A DNA stretch of 64,000 nt from Trichobilharzia regenti (GCA_944472135.2 OX235265.1:41575459-41639458); one strand, 5' to 3'; shown: positions 1-11,404, numbered from the stretch's first letter. Notes: generated by a model not told the origin, from the letters alone. Program-made: numbers and translations.

Positions 1-1129
1 TGGAAACTACTTCGCTACTACGGGGTCCCATCGACAATTATACATATCATCCAACAGTTATACGACAATGCTGCATGCCAAGTAATCCACAACGGGAAAC
101 TTACGGAAGCCTTCGAAGTGAGGACGGGAGTGAGGAAAAGCTGTCTACTATCGCCAGTGATCTTCCTGATTGCAGTAGATGGGATAATGAGACAGACAGC
201 GGGGAATGAGGAAACAGGCAAAAATGAACTCACACAAAAAGAGACTTGGAGAATCTGGACTTCGCCGATGATATATGTCTTATTTCACACAAACTGGAGG
301 ATATACAAGTGAAAAGCAATAAGTCGGCAGAAGAAGCATCCAGATAAGTTAAGGTGAACATAGATAAAACAGAGGTGATGAAGGTTCCTGGCCAACACCA
401 ACACAAACAACAGACAACAATCAGCCAGCACAAATGGGAGGAACCTGAAAGAAACAACCTCCTTTACCTACCTGCTGACTTGGGAAGCATCGTTTCAACT
501 GCAGGCCGACGGGACTGACAAGGATAAAAAAGTGAGCATCAGGAAAGCAAGACAAGCTTTCACTACTCTCAAGTCTGTGTGGAGGTCAACAGCACTCCTC
601 ACCATCGAAAATAAGATCCGGATTTCCAACTCCAATGTGAAGTCAGTCAGTGCTACTATACGGATCAGAGACTTGGCCAGCGTGTCATAAAGATCATCTC
701 AAACAAACTGCAGACTTTCATCAACAGCCATCTTCACTCAATACCATTGAAAATAAGATGGCCAGCCAGAAAAGATCACCAACATGGATCTCTGGCAATG
801 AGCGAACCAACACATCAGGAACCTATTGTGAAACAAATAGACAGGAAGAAATAGAGATTGATTGGTCGCCATACTCTGAGAAAACAAGCCATCAAGTGAC
901 ATCACTAGACAAGCCATCGCTCGAGTGGAACCTAACCGAATAGGAATCGGCGAGTTGGTCGTCAGTGACAGGGTGTGGTGACTTGGAGGAGGTCATGTGA
1001 AGAGGAGATGGAAGTGTGTGGGCAGACTTGGAGTGGGGTGAAAAAGTTGGCAGAAAGCAGAAGGCAGTGGAGATGCGTAGCTGAAGCCCTATGTTCCTCT
1101 AGGAATTAAAGGATATAATAATAATAATA
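1..1129 (+). mobile_element. RTE-A LINE, 5' part beyond the window edge, dead
   Basis: The copy enters the window inside the RT palm domain. Conceptual translation gives WKLLRYYGVPSTIIH, then a GVRQG-like block altered to GVRKS, followed by LLSPVIFLIAVD. The catalytic FADD block is destroyed: the reading frame shifts just before it, near base 245. Further on, pieces of the C-terminal region are readable (SETWPACHK near 660), then the tail 'gaagccctatgttcc' at 1083 and an ATA-rich end. RTE LINEs copy themselves by target-primed reverse transcription. This copy has several frameshifts and stops and cannot be functional. The call is firm for an RTE-type LINE and weaker for the exact family. Confidence 0.85.
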
Positions 1130-1418
1130 CGATTGTACAGCTGATAATAAATTCGTTGAAAAGAGTCACTTCGCTGAATATTGTGTTCTTAAATATATAA
1201 TTGTAGAGCCAGAATAGGAAATCATCGAAAAGGATATACTTCGGTCAGTAATTTTTTTCTAAATTTCTGAATGAGTACTTTCGCCATATTGAAATTTATT
1301 AACTGTTGAAATGAAAAAGCATTTAAATGAACATATGATATTTAGCTTTTTAATATAAATACTATTTTTATCATCTTTTTTACTATTTCACCTTCTTCAT
1401 CTCAATACACTACACACA

Positions 1419-1463
<45 letters not shown>

Positions 1464-2457
1464 CTGTTATACATACATTAGGAGATATTTGAATGGGAAA
1501 TAAATAAACTCCAATGAAGTTAGTCATGTTAAACAACAAGTTCGACTTCTGTTAGCGTTATTATTGTAATCGTTAAACATACGTCAAGTTTTCCGAAATA
1601 TAACAGATTTTAAATATTATTATTAATTTATTCGCCTTTTAAACCTATCAAGAACCCGAAAGCAAGATAAAAGCGGGAAAAAAAGATTATTTTTTGTTTA
1701 TTTTTGAAATACTGTTAAGCCAGATAATGATCACTTGAGTATTAGTGTACTTCAGTTTTTCAATGTCACATTATAACATTCAGAATGTTTATGTCCTGTG
1801 TGAATGATGGTAACTACAACAACTAACATTCACAGTGAGAGAGATATATGAAACTATATCAGACAATATAAACAACTAGAATTTATTTATTTATTAGACA
1901 GAATAAATTTGCTAGAAATGCTAGAAATTAAGCATATTGTACCGACTAGTTTAGTTTTAATTAGAATAAAAGGTTAAAAAGACAACTATAGAAATGAACT
2001 TACTTCAATCAATGAATGCACATTTTAACATTTTGAGTCCCCATAGTAACGATTGTATAGAAGAATTAAACAAATAATTATTTCACAGACTTAATGCTTA
2101 TTGATTGTTGTCTAGTTTATTACTACTCACTTTAAATTTCAAGGTGTACTGATTCACTTGTCTTACATGAAAATCCACATCTCAGGACAACTGTAAGCTA
2201 TATAAGAAATTGGCACAGAATGTAAATTTTCAAGCACCACATAGTGACTCGTAAGTGGAATACCTTGTGTAACAGTGAATTTTGAGGGAAAGAAAGAAAC
2301 TACTGTAATGAGACTTTCTTCACATTTTGTTAATTAGGGACATGAACTGAAGAAGTTCATTGGTGCAGTACGATAATTTCTATTTCTGATGTTGTGACAT
2401 TCCAGTTAAAAATAAGCGAATTTTTATTTTGATAAAATATGGTGAATACTAATGTCG
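1130..2457. other. AT-rich stretch, no gene seen
   Basis: This stretch is low-complexity AT-rich sequence with a (TA)n microsatellite at about 1422-1462. I see no coding signal, RNA gene or recognisable repeat apart from the microsatellite. Confidence 0.5.
1422..1462. repeat. (TA)n microsatellite
   Basis: About 20 uninterrupted TA units are visible. Confidence 0.95.
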
Positions 2458-2760
2458 TGACCAGTAGGGTACAGCAGGTCGAAGATGAGGCAGTAACTCA
2501 CCGAAGAAAAAAAATTGCGAAATGGTCGCGCTATGTCGTGAACTGGCAGAAGTTAGAATTCAAGAACCACTTTATTGGGTCCCAGTGGCTCAATGGTCTA
2601 CGAGCTCGCCTTGTAACCTGAATGTCCCGGTGAGTGCATACTGATAAGAGTTCAAAACTACGACGAAACAGCTGTCCAGTACTCCCTGCAGGTTTTCCAA
2701 TGGTTCTCTAACTGATATCAGCTCATGATGAAATCCTCCAAGAGATTCCTTAAAATTAAT
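2458..2760 (+). mobile_element. SINE-3 copy with degraded hammerhead
   Basis: A 5' leader (2458-2575) leads into a tRNA-like head starting at 'cccagtggctcaatgg' (A-box-like). The B-box region near 2620 is eroded. It is followed by a hammerhead-derived segment near 2638-2690: the 5' arm 'catactg', a damaged core, an AAACT loop, 'gacgaaacagctgtc', then 'cagtact'. The tail 'ggttttccaatggttctc' and 'gatatcagctcatgatgaaa' recurs in all SINE-3 copies. The core CUGANGA has become CTGATAAGA, so self-cleavage is unlikely. Confidence 0.75.
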
Positions 2761-2784
2761 GAATGAATAAATAAATTCGACCAC

Positions 2785-3003
2785 AGATTGATATAAGTTA
2801 GGAAATCATTGAAAACCAAGGAGTACTGGACAGCTGTTTCATCAGCCTAGTTTAATAATAATAATAATAATAATCTACGGTAGCGCTCACCCAGTGGATT
2901 TGGAACTCAGGACTATTGAGCTATGGGACGTGACTCAATAGCCAGTTAGCGAATTCTAACTTCCACCGAGTCGTGATTTTAGCGTGACAACCACCCAATG
3001 ATA
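2785..3003 (-). mobile_element. SINE-3 copy, reverse orientation, diverged
   Basis: Read on the minus strand, the tail segment (near 2800), the cleavage-site block ('ctgtccagtactcc' at 2820-2835), a degraded tRNA-like head, and the leader ('gaattctaac' complement near 2950-2990) are all present. A TAA/AAT trinucleotide run interrupts the hammerhead stem II. With the copy at 2458 it forms a tail-to-tail inverted pair. Confidence 0.65.
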
Positions 3004-3054
3004 TCGATTCATGGTCAACCCTTAAAAACAAATCAAATTCCTACAAACCAACAC

Positions 3055-3712
3055 TTGAGAATAAACATCTGTTACACCACACGAGAAATCCAGCCAAGCT
3101 GGAGAAGCTTAAAAATCATCAACCACAGGTGTTCCACACTCTAAATAATCAAGCCACAAAATTAATTTCGACAATATTGAAATAGTCCAGAAAAAATTTC
3201 AGAAATCCTAAAGAACGTTTAGTACCAGAAACACTTCATATCAAATGGAATCTCAAATATATGAATAGGAATTATGGACTAAAACAGAATTTGACCTCGT
3301 TGCAACAGCCCTCCTCCCCACCCAACACCACCATGAAGTGACAAAATCAACACAAATCTGATGAGCGATTTCATTATGTAAACACATGCTATTTTTATAG
3401 GTTTATACGCTTATCAAATCCAACAATCTGCACTTGGTTTTGTTATCTTACCCACTGGCCAACTTGACAACGTAAAAATTATCCCTTTCTGATGAACGAT
3501 GATTAAAATGTTATATATGAACTGAGATTTTGTAAATTCTAGTTTAATAATAGCGAAATGTCAGTAAAAGCAATATCATTTTGTTTTTCATTCATTGGGA
3601 AATACAAAAACTTTTATAATAATATATAGCAAGATTCATCTTTCGATTAAACTTTAATTTCTATTTTGTCTGATTTTTCAATGATAAATTTTAAGATAAG
3701 CAATATAGATAA
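3055..3712 (+). mobile_element. PLE 3' part, hammerhead-like end remnant
   Basis: This segment matches the PLE pieces at 61.2-61.5 kb (plus) and 61.5-62.4 kb (minus). Shared landmarks are 'ccaagctggagaagctt', 'gaaaaaatttcagaaat', 'gttgcaacagcc' and 'gcacttggttttgttatc'. The downstream end has 'agcgaaatgtcagtaaaa', a mutated form of the 'gcgaaacgtcagtaaaa' hammerhead 3' half seen at 60.9 kb. The coding part is the C-terminal side of a GIY-YIG region and is heavily broken. It runs into the microsatellite at 3719. Confidence 0.65.
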
Positions 3713-3717
3713 TTTGC

Positions 3718-3718
<1 letters not shown>

Positions 3719-3760
<42 letters not shown>
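3719..3760. repeat. (TA)n microsatellite
   Basis: An uninterrupted TA run lies directly after the PLE end. The short ORF across it (repeating I-Y) is an artefact. Confidence 0.9.
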
Positions 3761-3763
<3 letters not shown>

Positions 3764-4099
3764 AACTTCGAAAAGCTCACAATCAGCAAGCATTGAACAA
3801 ATGAGTTTGTCTAAATTGCCTTCGTCTAATAAATTCTGTGGTTCTTTTCTCTGATTGTAATTCCTCTAATAACTTTGCAAGCAACTAGCGAACTATTTCA
3901 CTAGTTAGTTATGAGAATTACTCTAATGAAAATTTCCATAATTGTCATTTATCGCTTTGTGTTACCGAATTTTAGGAAAAAATGTAAAACAGTTGAAGGA
4001 GGAAGAATCCATTCAGTGAGTGTACAAAAGTGTAAGTGAACAATAGTCCCCATTGTGCACTGAGTAGTTTATTAACAAAATGTGGGTTAGTCAGGCTCT

Positions 4100-4281
4100 T
4101 GCGTGGAGTTCCAATGGGTTGTCGGTGAAAAAAGTGACATGGAGGAGACCATGCCACAAGGATATGAGAGATTATGGTCAGGCGTGAACCAAGCTGAAGA
4201 GGACTGCAGAAAATAAAACGAGGTGGAGATATGTCGTTGAAGCCATATGTTCCACTCGGAACCCAAGGGGAAAATATTAAT
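4100..4281 (+). mobile_element. RTE LINE 3' tail fragment
   Basis: Translation of 4135-4265 gives VTWRRPCHKDMRDYGQ and then RWRYVVEAICSTRNPRG, the usual end of the RTE polyprotein. The DNA ends in 'gaagccatatgttccactcggaaccc'-type sequence. It is strongly 5' truncated, as is usual for LINE copies. Confidence 0.75.
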
Positions 4282-4590
4282 ACAAAAGGTAAGGACTATA
4301 CGGCATCTTTAAAGTAATCATCTCAGATTGTAAGTAGATACTATCAGATATTTGGTAGGAATCAAGGGAATTTAATTAACAAGTACACTTCCTATCATAA
4401 CTATTGTCTAACATTTTGACCCTAAACAACGGCTACACCAGATATATTCTAAAAGTGCAGCGCAAATGGAATATTTTGGTTATCACTGGTAATATTTATT
4501 AAATGGCTATTAAGTTGAAATACTTAAAGCATCTGAGGGTTAGTATCTAACCAGTAGAGAAGGCTGAAACGTGGTTTTGTGATGTGATGA
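4282..4590. other. No gene recognised
   Basis: This is an AT-rich spacer between two LINE fragments. The last 30 bases may belong to the 5' side of the LINE that follows. Confidence 0.4.
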
Positions 4591-4872
4591 TTGGTGCCGA
4601 AGAGAGAGAGAGACCTATCTTCAACTCAGAAATATTACTCATCATGTCTAAGGCTCAGAAATGCATCACTCACTACTAAAAATGAAGATCATACAACTGA
4701 CGGACACTTGGAAACTAATAGAAGAGAGAAGGATGGTGAAACAAAAGATTATCCAGTGCATCGACGAGCGACAAAAACAGGAGTTGAATGCAAGCTACAA
4801 TACACTGAACAAAAGAGTGAAGGAGAGTGCCAGGGAAGACAAAAGAAAATATCATGAAGCCATGTGAAGTGA
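4591..4872 (+). mobile_element. RTE-A LINE, region between endonuclease and RT
   Basis: The frame from 4661 reads HHSLLKMKIIQLTDTWK and then NTLNKRVKESAREDKRKYHEAM. This corresponds to the charged linker between the endonuclease and RT in RTE elements. The element is interrupted exactly after KYHEAM by a SINE-2 and resumes at 5112, where the protein continues GSEAKQAAGKGDL. No endonuclease domain is visible upstream, so this copy is 5' truncated. Confidence 0.8.
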
Positions 4873-5111
4873 GTCGGTGGTGCAGCGGTTAGGACGCTCG
4901 CTGACCATGCACATGGTCCGAGGTTCCATCCCCGGCCGACTCACTCCCTTACCTCACTCAGCCAGTAATAAAACCTGATAAAGAGGAAAGGTTGGGCATG
5001 AGGCTAGCAACCCCATCGTGTAAAAGTAAACACCACTGCTACAGAAACGTCAAGCCACTAGCTTGAAGCCCTATGTTCCACTGGGAACGTGAAGGAAAAA
5101 GTAGTAGTAGT
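4873..5111 (+). mobile_element. SINE-2, full length, inserted in a LINE
   Basis: The tRNA-like head has an A-box-like 'tggtgcagcggttagg' and a B-box-like 'gaggttccatcccc'. The body 'ggttgggcatgaggctagc' follows, and the 3' end 'gaagccctatgttccac' is the same tail as the RTE LINEs. It closes with GTAGTAGTAGT. Flanking bases 4862-4872 (ATGTGAAGTGA) and 5112-5122 (ATGGGAAGTGA) are an 11-bp target duplication with one mismatch, which fixes both ends. Pol III transcription with LINE-assisted retroposition is the known mode for such SINEs. Confidence 0.9.
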
Positions 5112-6988
5112 ATGGGAAGTGAAGCAAAACAAGCTGCAGGCAAAGGAGACCTCGCCATACTCCACCAAACAATTAGGCACCTATCGGGCAAAAGTTCGAC
5201 ACAGATTAAGCCAGTGAAGGATGACAATGGAAGGTCAATGACCAAAGAAGTAGAGCAAACAAAACACTGCGCCAAACACTTCAAAAGACTTCTAAATCGA
5301 CCGCCACCTGAAACGCGCCCAACAATACCAACAACGGAAGCAGAACTACCAGTGATAATCAACCCTCCTAAACCTGACGAAATCAGAAGTCCTGGATGCA
5401 GTCAAGATGCTGAAAGCTGGAAAAGCAGCAGAACCAAGTGGAATCCCAGCGGAAGCACTGAAAATGGACCCAGAGATAACAGCGCACTTGATGACGCCAT
5501 TACTGAGAAGGCGTGGAAGGAGGGCAAGGTACCCGAAGACTGAGAGAAGGGCTACTTATTCAAACTGCCAAAGAAAGGAGACATAAGTCAATTCAAGAAG
5601 TGGCACAGCCTTATGCTCCTGTTCATCACAAGTAAAATACTAAGCCGCATTATCCTGGAGAGAATCAAACAAGGCCTGGATGAAAAACTTCGACAAAAAC
5701 AGTCTGGATTCATGAGAAACAAGTAATGCGTTGATCAAATGGCCACACTACGGATCATCATTGAACAAAGCTTGGAAGGGCAGTCACCTCTCCACCTCAC
5801 TCAACTTCATCGACTTTGAAAAGGCCTTCAACAGCGTCGATCGAAAGATCATTTGGAAACTACTTCGCTACTACGGGGTGCCATCAACAATTATACATCT
5901 CATCCAACAGTTATACGACAATGCTGCATGCCAAGTAATCCACAACGGGAAACTTACGGAAGCCTTCGAAGTGAGGCAAAGCCGTCTACAATCGCCAATG
6001 ATCTTCCTGATTGCAGTAGATGCGATAATGCGACAGACAACGAGCGATGAGGAAACAGGCAAATGGACTCACACAAAAAGAGACTTGGAGAATCTGGACT
6101 TCGCCGATGTGATATATATGTCTGATTTCACACAAACTGGAGGATATAAAAGTGAAAAGCAATAAGTCGGCAGAAGAAGCATCCAGATAAGTTAAGATAA
6201 GTTAAGGTGAACATAGAGAAAACAGAGGTGAAGATTCCTGGCCAACACCAACACCAACAGCAGCAGCAGCAACAACAACAGACAACAATCAGCCAGCATA
6301 AATGGGAGGAACCTGAAAGAAACAACCTCCTTTACCTACTTGGTGACTTGGGAAGCATCGTTTCAACTGCAGTCCGACGGGACTGACGAGGACATCAAGG
6401 AGAATCGGAAAAGCAAGACAAGCTTTCACTACTCTCAAGTCTGTGTGGAGGTCAACATCACTCCTCACCATCAAAAATAAGATCCGGATTTTCAACTCCA
6501 ATGTGAAGTCAGTCAACGGTACTATACGGATCAGAGACTTGGCCAGCATGTCATAAAGATCACCTCAAACAAACTGCAGACTTTCATCAACAGCTGTCTT
6601 CGCTCAGTACCATTCAAGATTAGATGGCCAGCCAGAAAAGATCAGCAACAGGGATCTCTGGCAATGAGCGAACCAACACATCAGGAGCCGATTGTAAAAG
6701 AAATAGACAGGAAGAAATAGAGATTGATTGGTCGCCATACTCTGAGACAACCATCAAGTGACATCACTAGACAAGCCATTGCTCGAGTGGAACCTAACCG
6801 AATAGGAATCGGCGAGTTGGTCGTCAGTGACAGGGTGTGGTGACTTGGAGGAGGTCATGTGAAGAGGAGATGGAAGTGTGTGGGCAGACTTGGAGTGGGG
6901 TGAAAAAGTTGGCAGAAAACAGGAGGCAGTGGAGATGCGTAGCAGAAGCCCTATGTTCCTCTAGGAATTAAAGAATATAATAATAATA
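5112..6988 (+). mobile_element. RTE-A LINE, RT to 3' end, dead
   Basis: After the SINE the LINE resumes. 5112-5543 is an open stretch covering the start of RT (HFKRLLNRPPPETRP, then VIINPPKPDEIRS). Next come KLPKKGDISQF (5566) and KQSGFMRNK with a stop at 5725. 5731-6165 gives LNFIDFEKAFNSVDRK (first catalytic region), YDNAACQVIHNGK, and a deletion that removes the GVRQG motif (QSRLQSPMIFLIAVD). The FADD box is altered to FADVIYM. The C-terminal half (6300-6960) shares its frameshifts with other RTE-A copies. The tail is ATAATAATA. The element is clearly inactive. Confidence 0.88.
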
Positions 6989-7314
6989 CAACTGAAGGGA
7001 CAAATACATCAACTTTTATAAGGTCTTCTTCCATACTGCCTACTCCATATCATCGTCTTGACTGACAGTTCCCAGTAAGCTCTAGAAGTTTTCGACGGAT
7101 ATGTATCACCCTACTGTGACCACGCTGAATAGTTTTACATATCACTTAAAGTTGGATTTATGTCACTTTACGGATGCAGTGTCAACGTAATTCACTTGTC
7201 TCTTTCTTCTACTTATTCTGTGTGCCAGGAAATCGTAACATACTTTATCCATTTTTCAATCATCTTTTCTAGTGATAACTGTTCACCAACGTTCTGATGG
7301 TATACAGGATTTCA
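6989..7314. other. No gene recognised
   Basis: This is an AT-rich spacer. Nothing supportable is seen on either strand. Confidence 0.4.
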
Positions 7315-7490
7315 TCATGGGCTGATATTGGTTAGAGAACCACTGGAAAACCTGGTGGTACTGGACAGCTGTTTCGTCCCAGGTTGGGACAGTTCACAGT
7401 ACGCACCCACTGGGGTTCAAACTCAGGACCTTCTGGTTACAAGACGAGCTCGTATACCATTGAGCCACTAAGACCCGATCCAATGGGTAT
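7315..7490 (-). mobile_element. SINE-3 copy, minus strand
   Basis: On the minus strand: a head with 'cttagtggctcaatgg' (A-box-like) and 'gagtttgaacccc' (B-box-like), then 'gtgcgtactg', then a hammerhead remnant with an intact 3' half ('gggacgaaacagctgtc' and 'cagtac') but a lost CUGANGA core, then the SINE-3 tail. It is a single copy and not paired. Confidence 0.78.
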
Positions 7491-7992
7491 TGTATTGTTC
7501 TAAAATTGTATTAAAATAATGCTTTACCTTATTTCACTAATTAAATTCTACGCTCTAAAGCAACACTGTTCATTTCGTGGCCGTTCATGTGAAAACTGTG
7601 TTTCACTGTTCACATTAATCTTAGGTTACAAGGATAATAAACTGAACTTCTTGTTGATTACACAGATACGAAAATTGTTAGTTATTCCGGAATCACTTTG
7701 GCTGAAATTTTTAAAGAAGAGACAAACTTCACTATGGAGCATTAAGACCGATTTTTTCATAGACAAATCTGCAACAAGCCAGCATCTTCAGTGAGACATT
7801 TAGGCATACATAGGTAATTTATCCGTAAAATTACAAAATTAATGAGAATATTTTTGCATTTAAAAAAGCAGTCAGAATCCTAGTAATCTAATATTTTATT
7901 AAAAGTGTGTATAATATATTGTTTGGCTTGTTCATGCGTATGATGTTTTTAACGTACTGTATTCGGTGTTGTTTATCATATGTCAAACACAG

Positions 7993-8142
7993 ATTATTAC
8001 CTTAATGGAAAAGCCTGTGTGCCATGGGAGTTTAATTACATCCAGCCAAAATATCCAGTACAGAGCGTATATATTAATCAGACAGTTTCGTATAATACTG
8101 AACGACTTAGTAGCCACTTTTCTCGATATGATGATTTCAAAG
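7993..8142 (+). CDS. Candidate internal exon of a host gene (unidentified)
   Basis: An open frame of about 49 residues is bounded by a plausible acceptor (acacag, ending 7992) and a weaker donor (AAAG/GTTTTA at 8143). The 150-bp length keeps the phase unchanged (phase 1 in, phase 1 out). The encoded segment includes NGKACVPWEFNYIQPKY and an N-Q-T glycosylation sequon. The amino acid mix is unlike the repeat shadows around it, and it matches none of the repeats in this window. I do not recognise the protein family. The donor is poor and the upstream polypyrimidine tract is weak, so it could equally be a chance ORF. Confidence 0.3.
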
Positions 8143-8162
8143 GTTTTATAAAATATTCATGA

Positions 8163-9057
8163 TAATGGTGAATACGATAAATAACAGAAATAAGGATCTT
8201 CAGGCTATTTTAAGCTCAGTTTTTAGCTGGATTGTGAATCTCATCTACGGCACTTTAGAACCTACGTGGGTTCACAAGAATTATGCAATAAAGTGATTTC
8301 TGTATTTAAACAAAAACATACTCTTTCACAAACAGAATATAAAATGAAATACTGACGAACATGATTCTTGATTCGACAGAAACTGGTGAGAATTCTTGTA
8401 TCCATTTTGTTGCTAAGACAATTAAACATATGTATGTACAGCTTGAAAATGATATTTCCGAAAAGAGTAAGTCTTCACTGAACGTTTTTTCTATGACTCA
8501 GTGAAAATTCATATCTCATCCAATCGTTTTCTATTATTATTCGGTACCAAATACACACACATTAACTTCAGATGGAAGTGAACATATTAATTAATTTTCC
8601 AGAATGAAAATTTATCTGTGTTGATCAGCTCAACTGCTTCTAGTTCTCTCTAGATATTCTATCATGCTGCACTTTTAGTGTTTTATTCTTCAAGTCGATG
8701 TTTACCCTATGGATTGCAAAGGCTTCATCTCCTTTGAAATATATATTTGGTTCTAGTTATAATGGATGCGTTTTTCGATAAGTACGCTATGTTTACTTAG
8801 TTACATAAAACTCTTATTTCTCTAGTGTTCCTGGCTAGGAAGTTGTGAAATTTATTGTAAATATTTTAAATATATTTCGAAAACTGAACCTGTGGATATA
8901 ATCTTGTTGACTGATAATACCTATAACTATCTATTTGGCATTTTGTCACTGTTTAACGCTAATTAATATCTATAATTGTATATATTGTTGGATTTAAATA
9001 TCCAAGTTGATCTAATTCAATGATTCTATGGTTTTGATATCATTTTTTTAACTGTAT
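8163..9057. other. No gene recognised
   Basis: This is AT-rich single-copy-looking sequence with many stops in all frames. It could be intronic if the exon at 8.0 kb is real, but nothing shows this directly. Confidence 0.35.
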
Positions 9058-9059
9058 TT

Positions 9060-9498
9060 GACAATGGTACTACTGCTACGGCTTTTTTGTTGTTGTCTCT
9101 GCCCTACCTGTCGCTGTCTTCGCTTAGTACTGAAGATCAGATGGGCAGGAAGTTCAGCAACAGGATCTCTGGGAGCTAACCAATCCAGTAAGAACCAGTT
9201 GTGCAACAAATCTGCAGGAAGAAATGCAGGTGGATTGACCATACACCGAGAAAACAAACCATCAAGTGAGTGACATCACACGCCAGGCCATTGGTCGAAT
9301 GGAACCCGAATGGGAAACGGTGAGTTGGTCGTCAGTGTAAAGGTGACACGGAGGAGGCCATGCAAAGAGGAGATGAAAGGATGTAGGGGGATATGGAGCC
9401 AGGTGAATACGTTGGCGGAGAACTGAATGCGATGGAGAGGTTCGACTGAAGCTCTATGTTCCTCGAGGCACTAACTGGAACCATAAATAATGATAATC
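9060..9498 (+). mobile_element. RTE-A LINE 3' end fragment
   Basis: The sequence 'cgcttagtactgaagatcagatgggc' region gives LKIRWAGSSATGSLGANQ, then QQICRKK and a W-I-D-H-T-x-R-K block (normally WIGHTLRK). The DNA ends 'gaagctctatgttcctcgagg' with an ATAAT tail at 9480-9498. Only the region after the RT remains, and frameshifts are present. Confidence 0.75.
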
Positions 9499-10017
9499 TA
9501 GTTATAATGCCTGTTCTTTCTTTCCACTGTTTAGGACTTGTTCTACTTTAAATTCTGATTTCTGGAAATGGCTCATTTGAAGGACATATCGTTTCTCGTG
9601 AAGGCTGATCTATGTTTGTTAACGTTACGTAGCACTCTTCACTTGATGACACAAATTGAGTTGTGCATGCTGTTGATTTTATCACTTATACTTTTTAAAT
9701 TTTTGGTCTGCATATTTTGGATCAAAGTAGCTCTAGTTGAATGCAGCTAAGACAAATCGAGCAGCTCGAAGAAAGTCAATTCTTCAAAACTTCAATAGAA
9801 AGTGATTCTAACTCTGAAGGATAACTATTTAAAGATATCAAAAATAAATGTCCTTATTGCAAGTAAGAACAAACTTCTCCCAGCGGAAGATAATGGAGCA
9901 TAAGCCACTGAACTCGGCATCAATAACACCATAGTTTCATTGACGAAATAAAAATTATTTGCCGGATTTTGATGCAATCTGAAAAATTGCAAAACTTTCT
10001 TTTTACGAGTTGGTCAC
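9499..10017. other. No gene recognised
   Basis: One short ORF at 9568-9750 has a leucine-rich reading (FLVCIFWIKVAL). There is no supporting signal, and I treat it as chance. Confidence 0.35.
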
Positions 10018-10260
10018 GGATTGATATCAGTTAGAGAACCATTGAAAATCAGGGAGTACTGGACAACTGCTATTTCATCCTAGTTTGGGAATCATCGCCA
10101 CTACGCACCCACCGGGATTCGAACCCAGGACCTTCCGGTTACAAGGAGAGCTGGATCGTATACCATTCAACCACTGGACCCGGTTCAATGGCTCATAAAT
10201 TCTAACTTCTACCATTTCGTGATTTAGCGCGACCCCAACCATAATAATCTGATGTCCGCT
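10018..10260 (-). mobile_element. SINE-3 copy, minus half of an inverted pair
   Basis: On the minus strand: leader ('gcgctaaatcacgaaat', near 10230), tRNA-like head with 'gggttcgaatccc' B-box-like sequence (near 10110), and a hammerhead-derived segment with core 'gcgatga', loop AAACT and 'ggatgaaatagc'. The 3' tail is at 10020-10060. It sits head to head with the plus copy that follows. Confidence 0.75.
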
Positions 10261-10359
10261 AATGACTTGTTACAGGTTTGAGTTACCTGGAGTTCTAGTG
10301 AGAAGTCGTAACCAGTGAGGTTCAATTAGATGTCACGTGTGTGGATTGATGTCACACCA

Positions 10360-10620
10360 ACGACAATGGTTGGGGTAGCGCTAAATCACGAATTAGTAGA
10401 AGTTAGAATTCATGGACTGGCCATTGAATCGAGTCCCAGTGGCTGAATGGTATATGAGCCAACTTGCCTTGTAAGCGGAAGGTCCTGGATTCGAACTCCA
10501 GTGGGTGTGTTGTGGCGATGATTCCCAAACTAGGATGAAACAGCAGCTGTCCAGTACTCCCTGGTTTTCAATGGTACTCTAACTGATATCAATCCGTGAC
10601 CAACTCGAAAAAAACTAACC
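10360..10620 (+). mobile_element. SINE-3 copy, plus half of an inverted pair
   Basis: Leader ('gcgctaaatcacgaatt' near 10380), head ('cccagtggctgaatgg', B-box-like 'ggattcgaactcc'), hammerhead remnant ('gcgatgattcccaaac', 'gatgaaacagcagctgtc', 'cagtactcc') and tail to 'gatatcaatccgtgacc'. It shares its unusual core change 'gcgatga' with the minus copy at 10018-10260, so the two probably descend from one inverted-duplication event rather than two insertions. Confidence 0.75.
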
Positions 10621-11404
10621 CTTACAAACGAACTATAGAAAAAAACTTCCTTTTCCAAATGGATCTCTTCAGAAGTTGAGTACATTATCTCTGTTAGGTT
10701 AACTTATTATTAACAATTCACTTTAAGTTCAACTGAATTAGTTACATTTGCATTCTGATAAATAATTCATGTATACATTAGACAAAACATGTCTGTTGAT
10801 TGTAGTTTCGTTTGAAAAGTGTGCTTTTAACAACTCTCTTGTTGTTTTCGAGTTTGCCTGTTTTGTGGGATAACAATATTCTTTCAGTACACTTTAGAAT
10901 AGGAGGTTATTTTTATGAAGTGAGAGTGAGAATGAGGCGACTTGTCCTTATTAGTTAATGCCCTTAAATCTTTTACAAAACTTCATAACTAGACGATGGT
11001 TGGTTTAGTCATAAAACTTCCATTACCATTTCAGAAAAATTTACAAATACAGGTAATGAAACAGCACAAGACTACCACTCTGCTTGTCATATAACAGTAG
11101 TTTAACTGTTAATATTCAGTAATATTAATTTCAGGCAGATTTTTAATTTGAACTGGTTTCATCATCGAACACATCAATGCTAAACATTTTAATAACATGT
11201 TTAATATTGAGTTTTGTATCTTTGAGGCGGATTATGAGCAGTTATCAACTCGCATTGCTGGTTGGTTTGCTAGTTTTCTAACAGGTTGTAAACTGGAAAA
11301 AAGAATGATTACATTAGAAATCATACTCCAGGAGGTAGATCCAATCGCTGCTTGAAATTTGAAAGCACAGCAAGAATATTAGAAAAAACGTATTCTTTTC
11401 TATT
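10621..11404. other. No gene recognised
   Basis: This is AT-rich spacer with no coding or repeat signal that I can support. Confidence 0.35.

Noticed and set aside
3666..3854. ORF with repeating I-Y residues (also on the minus strand at 14899-15123)
   Set aside because: These are translations of (TA)n microsatellites.
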